Shown in pieces: positions 33,613-44,451 of a stretch of 64,000 bases of DNA. Origin of the DNA: Chenopodium formosanum (Eukaryota > Streptophyta > Magnoliopsida > Caryophyllales > Amaranthaceae); NCBI GenBank assembly GCA_024500155.1, contig CM044869.1:36249898-36313897 (forward strand), given 5' to 3'. The position numbers and the translations under genes are program-made. Each line of letters begins with the position of its first letter. Positions within the stretch are counted from its first letter, which is position 1. The notes beneath the pieces are model-generated. The model saw nothing but the letters and a program-made list of their open reading frames with translations, ran no database searches and had not been told where the DNA came from.

Positions 33613-35723
33613 TGATAAGTGACTTTTATGTCACTTTTAGGGTGTTTATTGAGTCGTATTCCGGCTTATTTTATCCTTTATTTCTATTATTTTATTATTC
33701 TCGTCTTTTATCTTTATTTTGTGTATTTTTTCCCTTTTTATTTGTTTTTAGTTTATTTTTGTAGTTTTAGCTAATTATTTCCCGCTTTTCTCGTTTTATT
33801 TATTTTCTTTTAGTTTCTAGTTTATTTTATTTTATTTTATTTTATTTCATTTAATTTTATTATTTCTTTAGTTTATTTTTCTTATTTTATTTTACTTTAT
33901 TTTTCTTATTTTATTTTATTTTATTTTAGTCTTTGTCCCGATTCTCCCTTGTGTACTTTTGGTTGTGTAGGTATGTTTTCGGGTTGAAGCACGGATTTCA
34001 AAGTCAAGTGATTTGCATTGGATGTTCGAGACCCGAGTCAATCAAGTTCAACAAAATGTCTTGCAAGCTGCTCTTCCCCTGCTGCCACGTTAACCATCAC
34101 CACCCCACACCTTATCCTCCACCACACCAGCCCAACACCACAAACCAATTTGCTCCAACTCTCAATCCCCTGCTTCACCTCATAACACCACGCACCACAA
34201 GCTCCACCAATCACAGCCAACACTACCCCCTGTTCTCACGCACACTACAAACCAAAACCCCCTACTCCAATTCACTCACTTGCTGCCACCCTCACTTCGC
34301 ACCAATTACAGCAGCCGCCACCTCCAATTACCACCACTGAACCACCGTCAGCCGCCAAAACCACCGCCCACAACCTCTAACAGTAGCAGCAAGCAAATCG
34401 CAGCAATTCACCCCCAATTTCAGCCCCAATTTCGATACCCTTTGGAGCGGGCACTGTGAATTTCGAAGCGGCCGCTCCATTTTAACTCATTTCCACCAAT
34501 TCGAGGCAGAAGGCATGAGCGGGCGCTCCGAAAGCTCCATCGGCCGCTCCATTTTCACTCTAATTTCTGTACGGATTAATGAGCTTCAACGGTTGGGATT
34601 AATTCGATTTTATCCAAGGGCCACGATTTGATGATGATTGAAGGTGAAGCTTTACAACCGTTGATTAATTGCTATGATGATGATGCGTGGTGAGGGTTGT
34701 TCAGCACAACAGCCACGAAAGGAAGAAGGGGAATTTCGGGGTCTGCTGTGTTTAAGGGGGGATTTGGGTTTTTATTGTTTTCTTTTCTTTTTATTTTATT
34801 TTTCCTTTTATTTCCTTTCTCTTTTCTTATTTCTTTTTTATTTTCTTTGTTTTCTTTATTTTATTTTTCTTTTATTTTATTTAGCTTGTATATAAATACC
34901 CCCTTTGGGGTTATTCTATAAAACCAACACTTAACATTTTATTCTACCCTAGATTAGTTTTAGAGTAGTTTTAGTTCCTTTATTTTCTCTCTCTTAGGGT
35001 TAGATTAGAATTTTCTCTCTCTAGTTTAGGAGTAGTTTAGAGGGAGAAAGCTTGGATTTTTCATGGAGTTTTGGGATTTTGTAGAAGCAAATTTGTGGAT
35101 TTTTCCTCTCATAAATTCAATGAGTCTTCCTAACTTTCTCTCACCTTTATTTGCTTTCATTTATTATTGTTTTTGCTTATTATTTGTTTATTTGAGTAGA
35201 TTAATTAGCTTAGTTGTTCATTCTTGCTTTTATTATTATTTTACCTTTTTTTTCTTGTTTTTGTTCATTATGTTAGCTTACATTTTGTTCTAGGGAAATG
35301 GATGAAGATTATGTTAATAAGTTGAATGATTGATTGTGATTTGTATGAAATTGTTTCTTGATTATTGTGTATGGATGATGCTTTTATGGATTAGAATCTT
35401 TCTAGCTAATTGATTCTATGTTCTTAATTGTCCTTTCAATCGAGGTCATTTTCATCTAATTGTTAGATGTTATTGAATGTATTGATGTAATTGGATTCCA
35501 CTTTCCCTAGTTTTAGTTGTTTGGTATTAGTTGTGTTTAGTTTAACCTCTCTTTATCTCCCAAGCTTTCCTAGTAGTCTAATTAGCATAGATTGATACAC
35601 TTAGTCCTTTTGGGTTCGACCCTTTACTTACCCCTATACTCGTATTAGGGTAGTTTAGGTTTTATAAATTTCTAATTTGATTAGGGTTAGTAGACCAACG
35701 ACACTACTTAAACCCCGCGATCA
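33613..35723 (+). repeat. 3' LTR of copy C (2111 bp)
   Basis: Nearly identical to the 5' LTR; I found about 13 substitutions by eye. It lacks 144 bp corresponding to 29062-29205, bounded by AATC repeats in the 5' copy, and about 19 bp near its start (after CGGCTTATTTT). It ends GCGATCA, followed by the TTGAC duplication. Confidence 0.93.
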
Positions 35724-37151
35724 TTGACTTTCATTTAATTAAATTACCTATGTTGAATGCATTTGACTTTTAGTTGATTCAAAAAGCTTTATTTGAATGT
35801 GTTTTGACTTTCATTTGTTTTAAAAAGCTTTGTGTGAATGTGTTTGACTTATATTTGATTTTACTTGCTTTGTTGAATGCATTTTGACTTTCATTTGATT
35901 TATAAAGCTTTGTCAGAATGTTTTTGACTTTCATTTTATTTAGTTAGCTTTATAGAATGCATTTGACTTTCATTTGAATCAAAAAGCATTGTTTGAATGG
36001 GTTTGACTTTCATTTGATTCAAAATGCTTTGTTTGAATGTGTTTGACTTTTAATAGATTCATATAGCTTTGTTTTATGCATTTGACGTTCATTTGATTTA
36101 TAAAACTTTGTTTGAATGTGTTTGACTTTCATTTTATTCAATTAGGTTTGTAAAATGCATTTGACTTTCGTTTGATTCTAAAAGTTTTTTTTGAATAGGT
36201 TTAACTTTAATTTGATTCATATTGCTTTTTTTGGATGTGTTTGACTTTTATTTGATTCAATTAGCTTTGTGGAATGCATTTGACTTTTATATGATTTAAA
36301 AAGCTTTGTTTGAATGTGTTTGACTTTCATTTCATTTAATTTTGTTTGTTAAATGCATTTGACTTTCATTTGATTTAAAAAGCTTTGTTTGTATGTGTTT
36401 TATTTTTATTTGATTTAAAAAGCTTTGTTTGAATGTGTTTGACTTTCATTTGATTCAATCAGCTTTGTTAAATGCATTTGACTTTTATTTGATTCAAAAA
36501 GCATTTTTAGAATGTGTTTGACTTGCATTGGATTAATTTTGCTTTGTTGAATGCATTTGACTTTCATTTGATTCAAAAAGCTTTGTTTGAAAGGGTTTGA
36601 CTTCCATTTGTATCATAAAGCTTCGTTTGAATGTGTTTGACTTTCATTTGATTCAATTATCTTTGCATTGGGTTAAATCAGCTTTGTTGAATGCATTTGA
36701 CTTTCATTTGATTCAAAAAGCTTTGTTTGAATGGGTTTAACTTCCATTTGATTTATAAAGCTTCGTTTGAATGTGTTTGAATTTAATTTGATTCAATTAG
36801 CTTTGTATTATGCATTTGACATTCATTTGATTTAAAAAGCTTAGTTAGAATGTGTTTGACTTGCATTGGATTAAATCAGCTTTGTTGAATGCATTTGACT
36901 TTCATTTGCTTAAGAAAGCTTTGTTTGAATGGGTTTTAATTTCTTTTGATTCATAAATCTTTGTTTGAATGTGTTTGACTTTAATTTGATTAAATTAGCT
37001 TTGTTGAATGCATTTGACTATCATTTGATTCAAAAAGCTTTATTTGAATGTGTTTGACTATCATATGATTCAATTAGCTTTGTTGAATGCATTTTGACTT
37101 TCATTTTATTCAAAAAGCTTTGTTTGAATTTGTTTGACTTATATTTGATTC
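35724..37151. repeat. Satellite block 4
   Basis: About 36 units continuing block 3 in phase after element C is removed. A and B types alternate in parts. One stretch (36650-36760) shows a duplicated segment containing 'GCATTGG(A/G)TTAAATCAGCTTTG', seen three times, which points to local unequal exchange. Confidence 0.94.
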
Positions 37152-37439
37152 TTTTTTTTTTGGTAAGTAAGAAAGTATATATATATAAAAAAAAACTGTA
37201 TAAATTTATAATGTACAAGGCCTAACAACTAGGCCACTCCAAAACTACACAGGACCTAAAGGTCAAACCCCACTCCTAGATTTTGGGAGCCAAAAGTGCC
37301 ACCTTCTAGGAAGGGTTCACCAAGGCTACCAGAATCATACCTGAACTTTAGCAGATCTGCTACCTTCAAGGAAGGGCACAGATAAACCAAAGTCAAGTGT
37401 ACAACAAAGCTAACCTAAACTAGCTAGACAGTAGATTTT

Positions 37440-39752
37440 AAAGCATAAAACAAGTTTTAGTCCTCAGTGTTCCACTTTCCATTGATCAGCTGCTGCACTC
37501 TTCCCAAGTAGTCTCTCTTGATTGCTTTGGTTACAGTATCAGGATGCAGAATAGCACTCTACCAGAAAGTTTGATTCCTTGCCAGCCAAACATCGTACAC
37601 CAATGCAGACATAACAGCAAGCATAGTCATACTCTGAATGTTATTATACCTCCTGTCCTTCCAAATGTTCTATGCACTATCAATATTAAGCTGCAAATCA
37701 GGAAGGCTTAACCAGTTGAAGACATTACTCAAAAATTTCCTACTAAAATCACAGTTGAAAAATAAGTGCTCTAAGGACTCAGCCTAGGCACCACACAGCA
37801 AACAAGAATCATCCACACAGACCCCAAGTTTCACCAATTTTTGTCTTGTTTACCCGGCACAGCAAGCCATACTACAAAAGAGTGGTTGGGGACATTAAAA
37901 GTATTCCAGACCTAGCATCCCCTGGGAGCCCTCTCCATATTACCTTGAAGCCATTTATAGAAGTCTGCTATTTTATACTTCTTACTCAGCCAACCATTAT
38001 TTATGAAGCCATCCTTAATTTCTTCCTTCACCTTACACATCAATTTCTAGCCCCACCCTACTTCTTTCTCAGGAGCATAAGACCACCAGTCCTAGTTCTA
38101 AATATAAACAGAATGGACCCATTTCACCCAAAGAGAATCACCCTATTTTCCAAACATAGCTTCCTAGAGCATCCTTATTCTACATCAGACAATCCCTAAC
38201 TCCCAACCCACCAGCAAATTTAAGTCTGCACACCCAATCCCAGGCCAAAGGAGGAGCCCTCCTAAGAACAACACTCCTATCCCACAGAAAAGCCCTGCAA
38301 ATCTGAACAATCCTAAGCATAATAGTCTTGGGAATTAACAAACATTGAGCCTAATAGGAAGGAAGACTGATAAGCACAGCATTAACCAAGGTAGCTCTTG
38401 CAACATAATAAAGGTTTCTACTACTCCAGCAATGAAGCTTGTTCAGCCTCTTGTCAATCAAACTGTCATAGTCATGCACCTTTAAGTACTTGTCATTTAA
38501 AGGAATGTCAAGATACTTAAAAGGCATATCTCCAGGAACAAACCCAGAAAAACTTAGAATATCCTCCCTCACATGACTTTGCACATTCCCAAAATATATT
38601 GTTGTTTTATCAGTATTTGCTTGTAGTCCAGATCTTCTCTCAAAAGCTTTCAGAGCTTTAAACAAAATATTAAAAACATCAACACTTCCATAAGAAAACA
38701 ACATTAGATCATCAGCAAAGATCAAATGGTTCAAGCTCAACTGCTCACACCTTTGATGGAATTTGAACTTCCTCTTCTTCCCCACCTTTTTCAGTAACCT
38801 TGTTAGGTATTCCATAATAATCACAAAAAGCAAAGGAGAATAGGATCACCATGCCTTATCCCTTTCTTCTCAGCAAAGAAACCATGAAGCCCCCATTTAT
38901 CATCAAAGAAAAGGAGGGTGTACACACACATTGCATAATCCAATCCACAAATTTCCTAGGAAAACCCAGGGCAGTCATCATATCTTCTATAAACCCCCAG
39001 CTAACTAAATCATAAGCTTTCCTCAAATCCACCTTGACTGTGCATCTTGGAGGCTTCCTTTTATTACTGTAATTCCTAAGCATATCCTGACAAACAAGGA
39101 TGTTATCAAGGATTGATCTTCCAGAAACAAAGTCACCCTGGCTTGTATCAATCAGCTCAGGTAACACTTCCTTAAGTCTTTCACAAAACATTTTTGAAAT
39201 AATCTTATACATGACTTTACAACATGTTATAGGTCTAAACTAAGTAACTTTGCTGGCATTCTAAACCTTGGGAATCAAGGTTAGGGTAGTGGCATTTACT
39301 TGTTTCAGCAGCTTTCCATGGGTAACGAAATCCAAAACAACCTTTATTATAGCAGGACCAGTCACATCCCAGGTGGCCTTAAAAAACTTACTAGAGAATC
39401 CATCAGGTCTTGGAGCCTTATCATCATCAATATTCTAAAGAGCTCTCTTCACATCATCACCGGTAAAGTCCCTACAGATGCTGAGACCTTGATCTACATA
39501 CAAAATATTACCCTCAGCAATAATTGAGGGGTGAACCTGGCCACTAGCTATAAGTACCAAGTATTCCCTTATAATACTCAAGAAAAGCATCATAAACCAT
39601 ATTAGGAGCTGTCACCACCTCCCCACTGTCAGTAATAATAGAAAAGATACTATTCAGAATTCTTCTCTTCCTCAGAATAGAGTGAAAGTAAGCAGAGTTC
39701 ATATCCCCATCTCTCAGCCAATGCATTTTATCTTTCTACTTTAGGAACTTAT
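37440..39752 (-). pseudogene. LINE-3 ORF2: linker, reverse transcriptase and zf-RVT
   Basis: The segment 38856-39212 has 'MYKIISKMFCERLKEVLPEL', 'LDNILVCQDML' and 'VKVDLRKAYDLVSW'. 38351-38833 has 'LNHLIFADDLMLFSY' with the FADD box intact at 38708-38719. 39544-39726 gives the linker 'MHWLRDGDMNSAYFHS'. The C-terminal zf-RVT part (37440-38100) is broken. A TAG at about 39735-39737 replaces the Gln of the 'FLKQK' seen in LINE-1. Inactive. Confidence 0.82.
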
Positions 39753-41371
39753 TGATGAGTGTCATTTTTGGCACTCATTTGTTCTCTTTTAGGGTGATTT
39801 TAGATTGATTTTATAGCTCTTTTCTTTCCTTTTTCCTTAGTTTTGCTCCTTATTTCTTTAGTTTGCACTTTCCTTAGTTGATTTTTCCTTTTTCATGCAT
39901 TTCTTGGTTTTTCTTGTCTTTTTTCCCTTTTATTTGCTTGTTTTCTTTCATTTTCAGGTTAAGATCGTTGTCCAAGGATTCTCGAGACTTCTTACCAAGT
40001 TTTGCATTGATTAGGATGCCCAGTGTTCTCCATGTGAAGCCCAAGTATGGAGATTTTCAAGTTTCAAGTAACCTTGGGCCGTGCATTCAAGCCATGGGGG
40101 CACCAATTCTGGTGTTGAACCCACCGTCGAGGTGCTTTAGGATCTGCCATGTTCCGTGTTCATCAAGCACACCAAGTGGAGCGTACGAGGAGCATCAAGA
40201 TGAAGGGGAAGGAGGCTTCCCTGTCCCCAGGCGCGGCCGCGCGTGGCCCTAGCACGGCCGCGCCTGTTGCTCCCCCTGTTTCGTACCTATTTTTGCACGG
40301 CCGCGCATCCTCTTGAAGAAGGCCGCACCTGTACGGGTCTATTTTGGACGATCTAACTAATTTCTCTTTGTTAGTTCTACTATGTATAGATTTTTCTTCT
40401 ATTTTTAGAGAGAGAATTGTTTTGCGAAAAAGAGGAGAGAATTAGAATTAGAGTTTTTAGAGAGAAGTTTAGAAAGAGAAACACTTGTTCTTAGATTTTT
40501 AGAGAGAGAAATTCATGGTTGATGATTGATGTTTGATGATTCTAAGCACATTTTCCTTTGATTTCACCAAAGTTTGTAAGGATTTCTTTTATTTTAATGC
40601 AATCTTTAGCTTTTGATTTCTTTTGTTTGTTGATTGTTCAAATTTGTTGATTAGTTGATTGAATTTGGTTTAATTGGAATGATGATGATGAATTCGTTGA
40701 TTAGCTTAGTTTAGATTTTGATTTCTTTCATGGATTGTGAGTAGTTCACTTGCTAGGGATGTGGTGAAGCATGTTTGAGTGATGGATCATAGCTAATTGG
40801 GAGGTTTTGATTGATTTAGCATTGTGATTTAATTGGTTGATTGATTTTGTGCATGTGTGTGATTAGTTAAAGAGTAGCTAACTTTAATTGGCATACTAGA
40901 TTGCATTTTGTGCCTACATTGATACGGAACATTGATTTGTAGCTCACATTTATTGATCGAGCTTGGTTTGTGACGTTCCTAGTAGAGTCTTTCGTAGTTG
41001 GCGCTAGTTAGGCCTCTAGGAGATAGTTTGTCGAGCTCTTTTGATTGCATTGTCTATCTTCTTTCGTAATACTTGAATTAATCAATCTCCAACCCGATTG
41101 GTATGTGTCCATTGCAAGAATATGTGGATCCTAAATCCCTAGTGTTTGATATATTAATTTACTTTGTGTTTGCCTTGTTTGTTTAGTTGAACTTAGATAG
41201 CCTACATTTCCTTTTACGCTTCGAAATAGCTTGACTTTGGCAATAGCTAACTTTCCCCCATTCCTAGTGGTTCGACCCGAACTTGCCCTATTACTAGGTG
41301 TAGGTTTGGTTACAAATTTAGTTTGATTGGAGGAATTTTAGTTTCAACGACCTAGAATACACCTCTCGTCA
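39753..41371 (+). repeat. 5' LTR of element D (1619 bp)
   Basis: Begins TGATGAGTGTCATTT and ends CTCTCGTCA. The start hairpin is ATGAGTGTCA / TGGCACTCAT. GC dyads lie at 40231-40325. The U5 block TAGAGTCTTTCGTAGTTG and a GATACGGAACATTG segment are shared with LTRs A and F. Confidence 0.87.
40231..40325 (+). promoter_or_regulatory. 21-bp-phased GC dyads in LTR D
   Basis: CGGCCG cores start at 40234, 40255 and 40298, with a variant AGGCCG at 40320. The spacings are 21, 43 (about twice 21.5) and 22 bp. The first is the symmetric GCGCGGCCGCGC; others are GCACGGCCGCGC. The setting is AT-rich U3 sequence. Confidence 0.6.
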
Positions 41372-41375
41372 AAAA

Positions 41376-41393
41376 TGGCGTCGTTGCCGGGGA
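41376..41393 (+). promoter_or_regulatory. Primer-binding site of element D
   Basis: TGGCGTCGTTGCCGGGGA, 4 bp after the LTR, differs by one base from the tRNA-Asp-complementary consensus. Confidence 0.83.
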
Positions 41394-41654
41394 ATGGCGT
41401 AGTTGTTTGCTATTGTTGTTGAGTCTATTTCATTTTATTTCAAAAATACAAAAAGATTTTTCTCTTTAGGCTACATTTGTAGCCGTGCTACTAATTGTTT
41501 CTTTGAGATTGTATGCATAAGACATGAGGAAGGACTTTAGTACCTTTTGATCCGGAGATTGAGAGAACAATCGCAAGGATAAGAGTTGCTAGACGATCCT
41601 TGAGTTCTAGCTCATCAAGTGGAGAAGAATTTCAAGAATAAGAATAAAGAAGCA

Positions 41655-42183
41655 TGGGTGAAGTACCAAGGGTTGCTTTGAAGGAGTTGGGAACTCCCGG
41701 TGCCTATAGATTTGAGAGTGGTATTGCTCCGCCAACAACACCGGCTAATGACTTTAAGATAAGGTCGACGATGATAACAATGATTGAACGAAGGCAATTT
41801 AGTGGTGCCAAGCACGAAAGCCCACTAAATCATAAAGAGTTTGAGAAGTATTGCAACACAATCAAGGTCAATGGGGTTTCTCAAGAATTCATAAGGCTCA
41901 AGCTATTCCCATTCTCTCTAATCAGAAGAGCTTTAGAGTGACTAGATAAGGAAGTGAAGCCTAATTATTTGAGAACTTGGGATGAAGTCACCAAAGAGTT
42001 TCTTTCTCGCTTTTACCCTCAAAAGAAGACCGCTGAGGCAAGAACTCTAATCCAAAGCTTTAAACAAAAGCCTAGTGAGAGTTTGAATAAGGCTTGGGAA
42101 AGATACAAGGAGTATCAACGAGAATGTCCTCACCATGGAATCCCAACTTACCAAATCATACAAAATTTCTATGGAGGATTGAC
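41655..42183 (+). pseudogene. gag fragment of element D (Athila type)
   Basis: Starts MGEVPRVALKELG. 'IERRQFSGAKHESPLNHKEF' and 'IRLKLFPFSLIRRALE' are followed by an in-frame TGA (41939-41941) where Trp is expected. It then continues with 'VTKEFLSRFYPQKKTAEART', 'FKQKPSESLNKAWERYKEYQ', 'CPHHGIP' and 'FYGGL'. This is the core of Athila-lineage Gag. The frame runs into LINE sequence after 'GGL' at about 42182, so the C-terminal half is gone. Confidence 0.85.
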
Positions 42184-42910
42184 CCACATATTGGAAAACC
42201 TAAATGGTTTCCTAAGCTGAGCACCTCCCTCAAAAAGCTTGATTACACAAGGAAAATGGTTCATAAGACCCTCAAGATAGAAAGTAGCTTGCATAGTACT
42301 AAAAGTATCAGACCACATCTCATTCACAAGGACCCTATCAATCCTTGTACAAACCCTACTTAACCCATCCTGCTTCTTATTCCAAGTATAAAACATACCT
42401 CCAGTACTCCAATCAAACAAACCAGCCTGCCTCAAACACTCTCTGAAAGGTTCCACTTCAGTGAGAGAAATGGTGGACACAATCTTGTCCCCTAGATTAA
42501 GAAAATTGTTGAAATCCCCTCCCACAATCCAAGAACCCTACAGAGATTTATAAATTTGCACAATCTAGTCCCATAAATCCACCCTTTGACTCACCTCATT
42601 CAGGCCATACACCAAAGTGAAAAAGAATTTACTGTTAGTGCTCCTATGTAAAACATGACAGTGAATCAACTGAGTCTCCACTCTTACAACATTCACCTCA
42701 AACACTTGAGCCAACCAAACCAACCATATTCTACCCCCTATATGCTTACTATAATAAGTGACAATTGACCAATCACTTCCCAACCTAGAAAACACCTAAT
42801 CAAACTTCCTATCCTTCACCTTTTTTTCAAGGAAACCAAACAAACCCAAGCTGTGCTGCCTTAGAAACCATTAGACATCACAACATTTACTAAGCATGTT
42901 TGATCCCCTT
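42184..42910 (-). pseudogene. LINE-3 ORF2: endonuclease
   Basis: The segment 42184-42525 has 'MGGDFNNFLNLGDK' (the GDFN catalytic block), 'FYTWNKKQDG', 'CTRIDRVLVNEMW' and 'LMNHFPCVI', where the D-H pair of the last block reads N-H. 42565-42795 has 'DWSIVTYYSKHIGGRIWLVW', matching LINE-1. A stop separates the two parts. Confidence 0.8.
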
Positions 42911-42928
42911 ACATTCCAGAAACCTATA

Positions 42929-44338
42929 CTATCCATCAAATAAATGAGAGCACTCTCCTTCCTCCAAAGCACCGAACTCGTTCCCACTACTACTAATCAA
43001 GATAACACCTAGTTGTATGAGCTGTTGGTTCCCCACACAATCGTCAGTACCAGCATCCATAGTAGGACCCTCAGCTGCATTCATCTGTTGTTGCTTAGCA
43101 GGTGTCTGCACTGGTCTCCACACTTGCTGATTCTGAGTTCTTTGCTTAATAGGTTTCTGCACTATCCTCCTCCTTTCTTGTATCTTGTGGTTAGGACACT
43201 GAGCATCAGCATGCCCTATCCCACCACAAACTTTACAAACAACATGTATCCATTTATACCCTACCACCTGCTTCACTGTATTACCATTTTCATTAAGGAA
43301 CTCAATGAATTCTGGAAGGTCAACATTGAATTTCACCTCAACCATAATCCTAGCATACTCCAATTTCTCTTTTATAGCAGTTGCCCTATCAGTTTTCACA
43401 GGTTTTCCAACTACAGAGGCCAATTTCATTAGAATCTTTTGACTCTAGTATTTTATATTGAGTCCATTCAATCTTATCCAGGTAAGAACCTCATCAACTG
43501 GCATCTCAGCTAAGTTCATTCCAGGAAGCCACTGCTTAAGAATCACAGGTTTGTTATCAAACCAGACAGGCCCTATAGTCAGTACTCTGTCTCGAGCATC
43601 CGCAGTTCTAAAACGAACTAAGAAAACTCCATTTGGTAGCAATGAAACCTTATCCACTCCAAATTTCCCCCAGATACGCCTAGCAAATCCATTTATGACT
43701 GAGCATGGTGGTTTCACACCCACCACATGACATAATTGTAGAATTCTAATAGTCAATTTTAGGTTGCACATTTGCCATAGTAATCAAAATTTTCTCATCC
43801 TTATTACTTCCCACATCTCCCCCCCCCCTAGAAAGGTCTAACCCCTCATCCTTAATGCCCTTAAACAAGCTATCCTTTCAGTTCAGCCTAGCAACAGGAT
43901 AAAGGGAAATCGATTAAAAAATAGGGGAATGCGAATCTAGGTTCTCAGAAATTGGGGAAAACCTATTACTAGTGCAATTAGAGTGTTCAATCATCAATAT
44001 AGGGGTCGAAGTATCTGTACAAGAACACTATCACAACATGCAATAGGCTGATCATGCTCAGCATCAATGGCAAAAGAAGAAGAATGGATTACCTTCAACC
44101 ACAGATTGAACTCCTCCTCATGTTGTTCCCGAGCTTTAGCAGTCAATTCCATCACCGGAATCGTATTCTCCATTACTTCATCAAGCCAGCATTATAGAAA
44201 CTTCCTCCGATGCTATACTCTATTCCTTCCTCTTTGTGAAATTGCGGGTTTTGGGCCTCGTATTCTACTTAGAATTCTGCTTCTTCTTCGATTTTGAGCC
44301 TGAATTCTTACTTGCCTTGCCTTTATTTCGTTTTGCCA
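42929..44338 (-). pseudogene. LINE-3 ORF1 with intact CCHC knuckle
   Basis: Starts near 44338 with 'MAKRNKGKASKNSG' and meets the same in-frame TAG as LINE-1 after about 36 codons. The DUF4283-like part is 43445-43771 ('FARRIWGKFGVDKVSLL', 'GVFLVRFRTADARD', 'WIRLNGLNIKY'). The segment 42929-43429 carries a complete zinc knuckle C-KV-C-GGIG-H-ADAQ-C (about 43194-43236). The C-terminus is Gln/Thr-rich. It is broken by stops between segments. Confidence 0.78.
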
Positions 44339-44451
44339 TTAAAATCGAGCTCAAATTCGAGGAAGAAAAATGTGGGTTTTAATCTTTCTAGAGTTTCTCT
44401 CTCTAACTTTCTCTCTCTAGGGTTTCTTTTACTTTCATTTGATCCCACTTT

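Larger units (their letters stand above)
27219..35723 (+). mobile_element. Complete non-autonomous Athila-like LTR element, copy C, TSD TTGAC
   Basis: An 8505-bp element with two LTRs, flanked by TTGAC (27214-27218 and 35724-35728) in satellite DNA; deleting it rejoins the satellite in phase. In order: LTR, tRNA-Asp-type primer site, gag-like ORF, about 2.2 kb non-coding with hairpins, polypurine tract, LTR. There is no protease, RT, RNase H or integrase. The two LTRs are nearly identical apart from two deletions, so the insertion is young. Its non-coding 3' part matches that of the pol-bearing element E, which could supply enzymes in trans. Confidence 0.92.
39753..42183 (+). mobile_element. 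Truncated Athila-type LTR element D inside LINE-3
   Basis: A plus-strand 5' LTR (39753-41371), primer site (41376) and gag start, ending abruptly near 42183, where minus-strand LINE-3 endonuclease sequence resumes. There is no pol, polypurine tract or 3' LTR. LINE sequence on the two sides is not contiguous: compared with LINE-1, about 300 bp are absent. A deletion after insertion therefore removed the 3' part of D together with flanking LINE. Confidence 0.85.
37152..44451 (-). mobile_element. LINE-3, L1-type, same family as LINE-1, interrupted by element D
   Basis: A minus-strand LINE with its T run at 37152-37161 and ORF1 start near 44338. It is interrupted at 39753-~42183 by LTR element D, which also replaced about 300 bp of LINE sequence. 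Proteins and 3' end resemble LINE-1. A candidate duplication TATTTGATTC (37142-37151 and 44452-44461) is also satellite sequence, so the 5' end is uncertain by about 25 bp. Confidence 0.83.
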
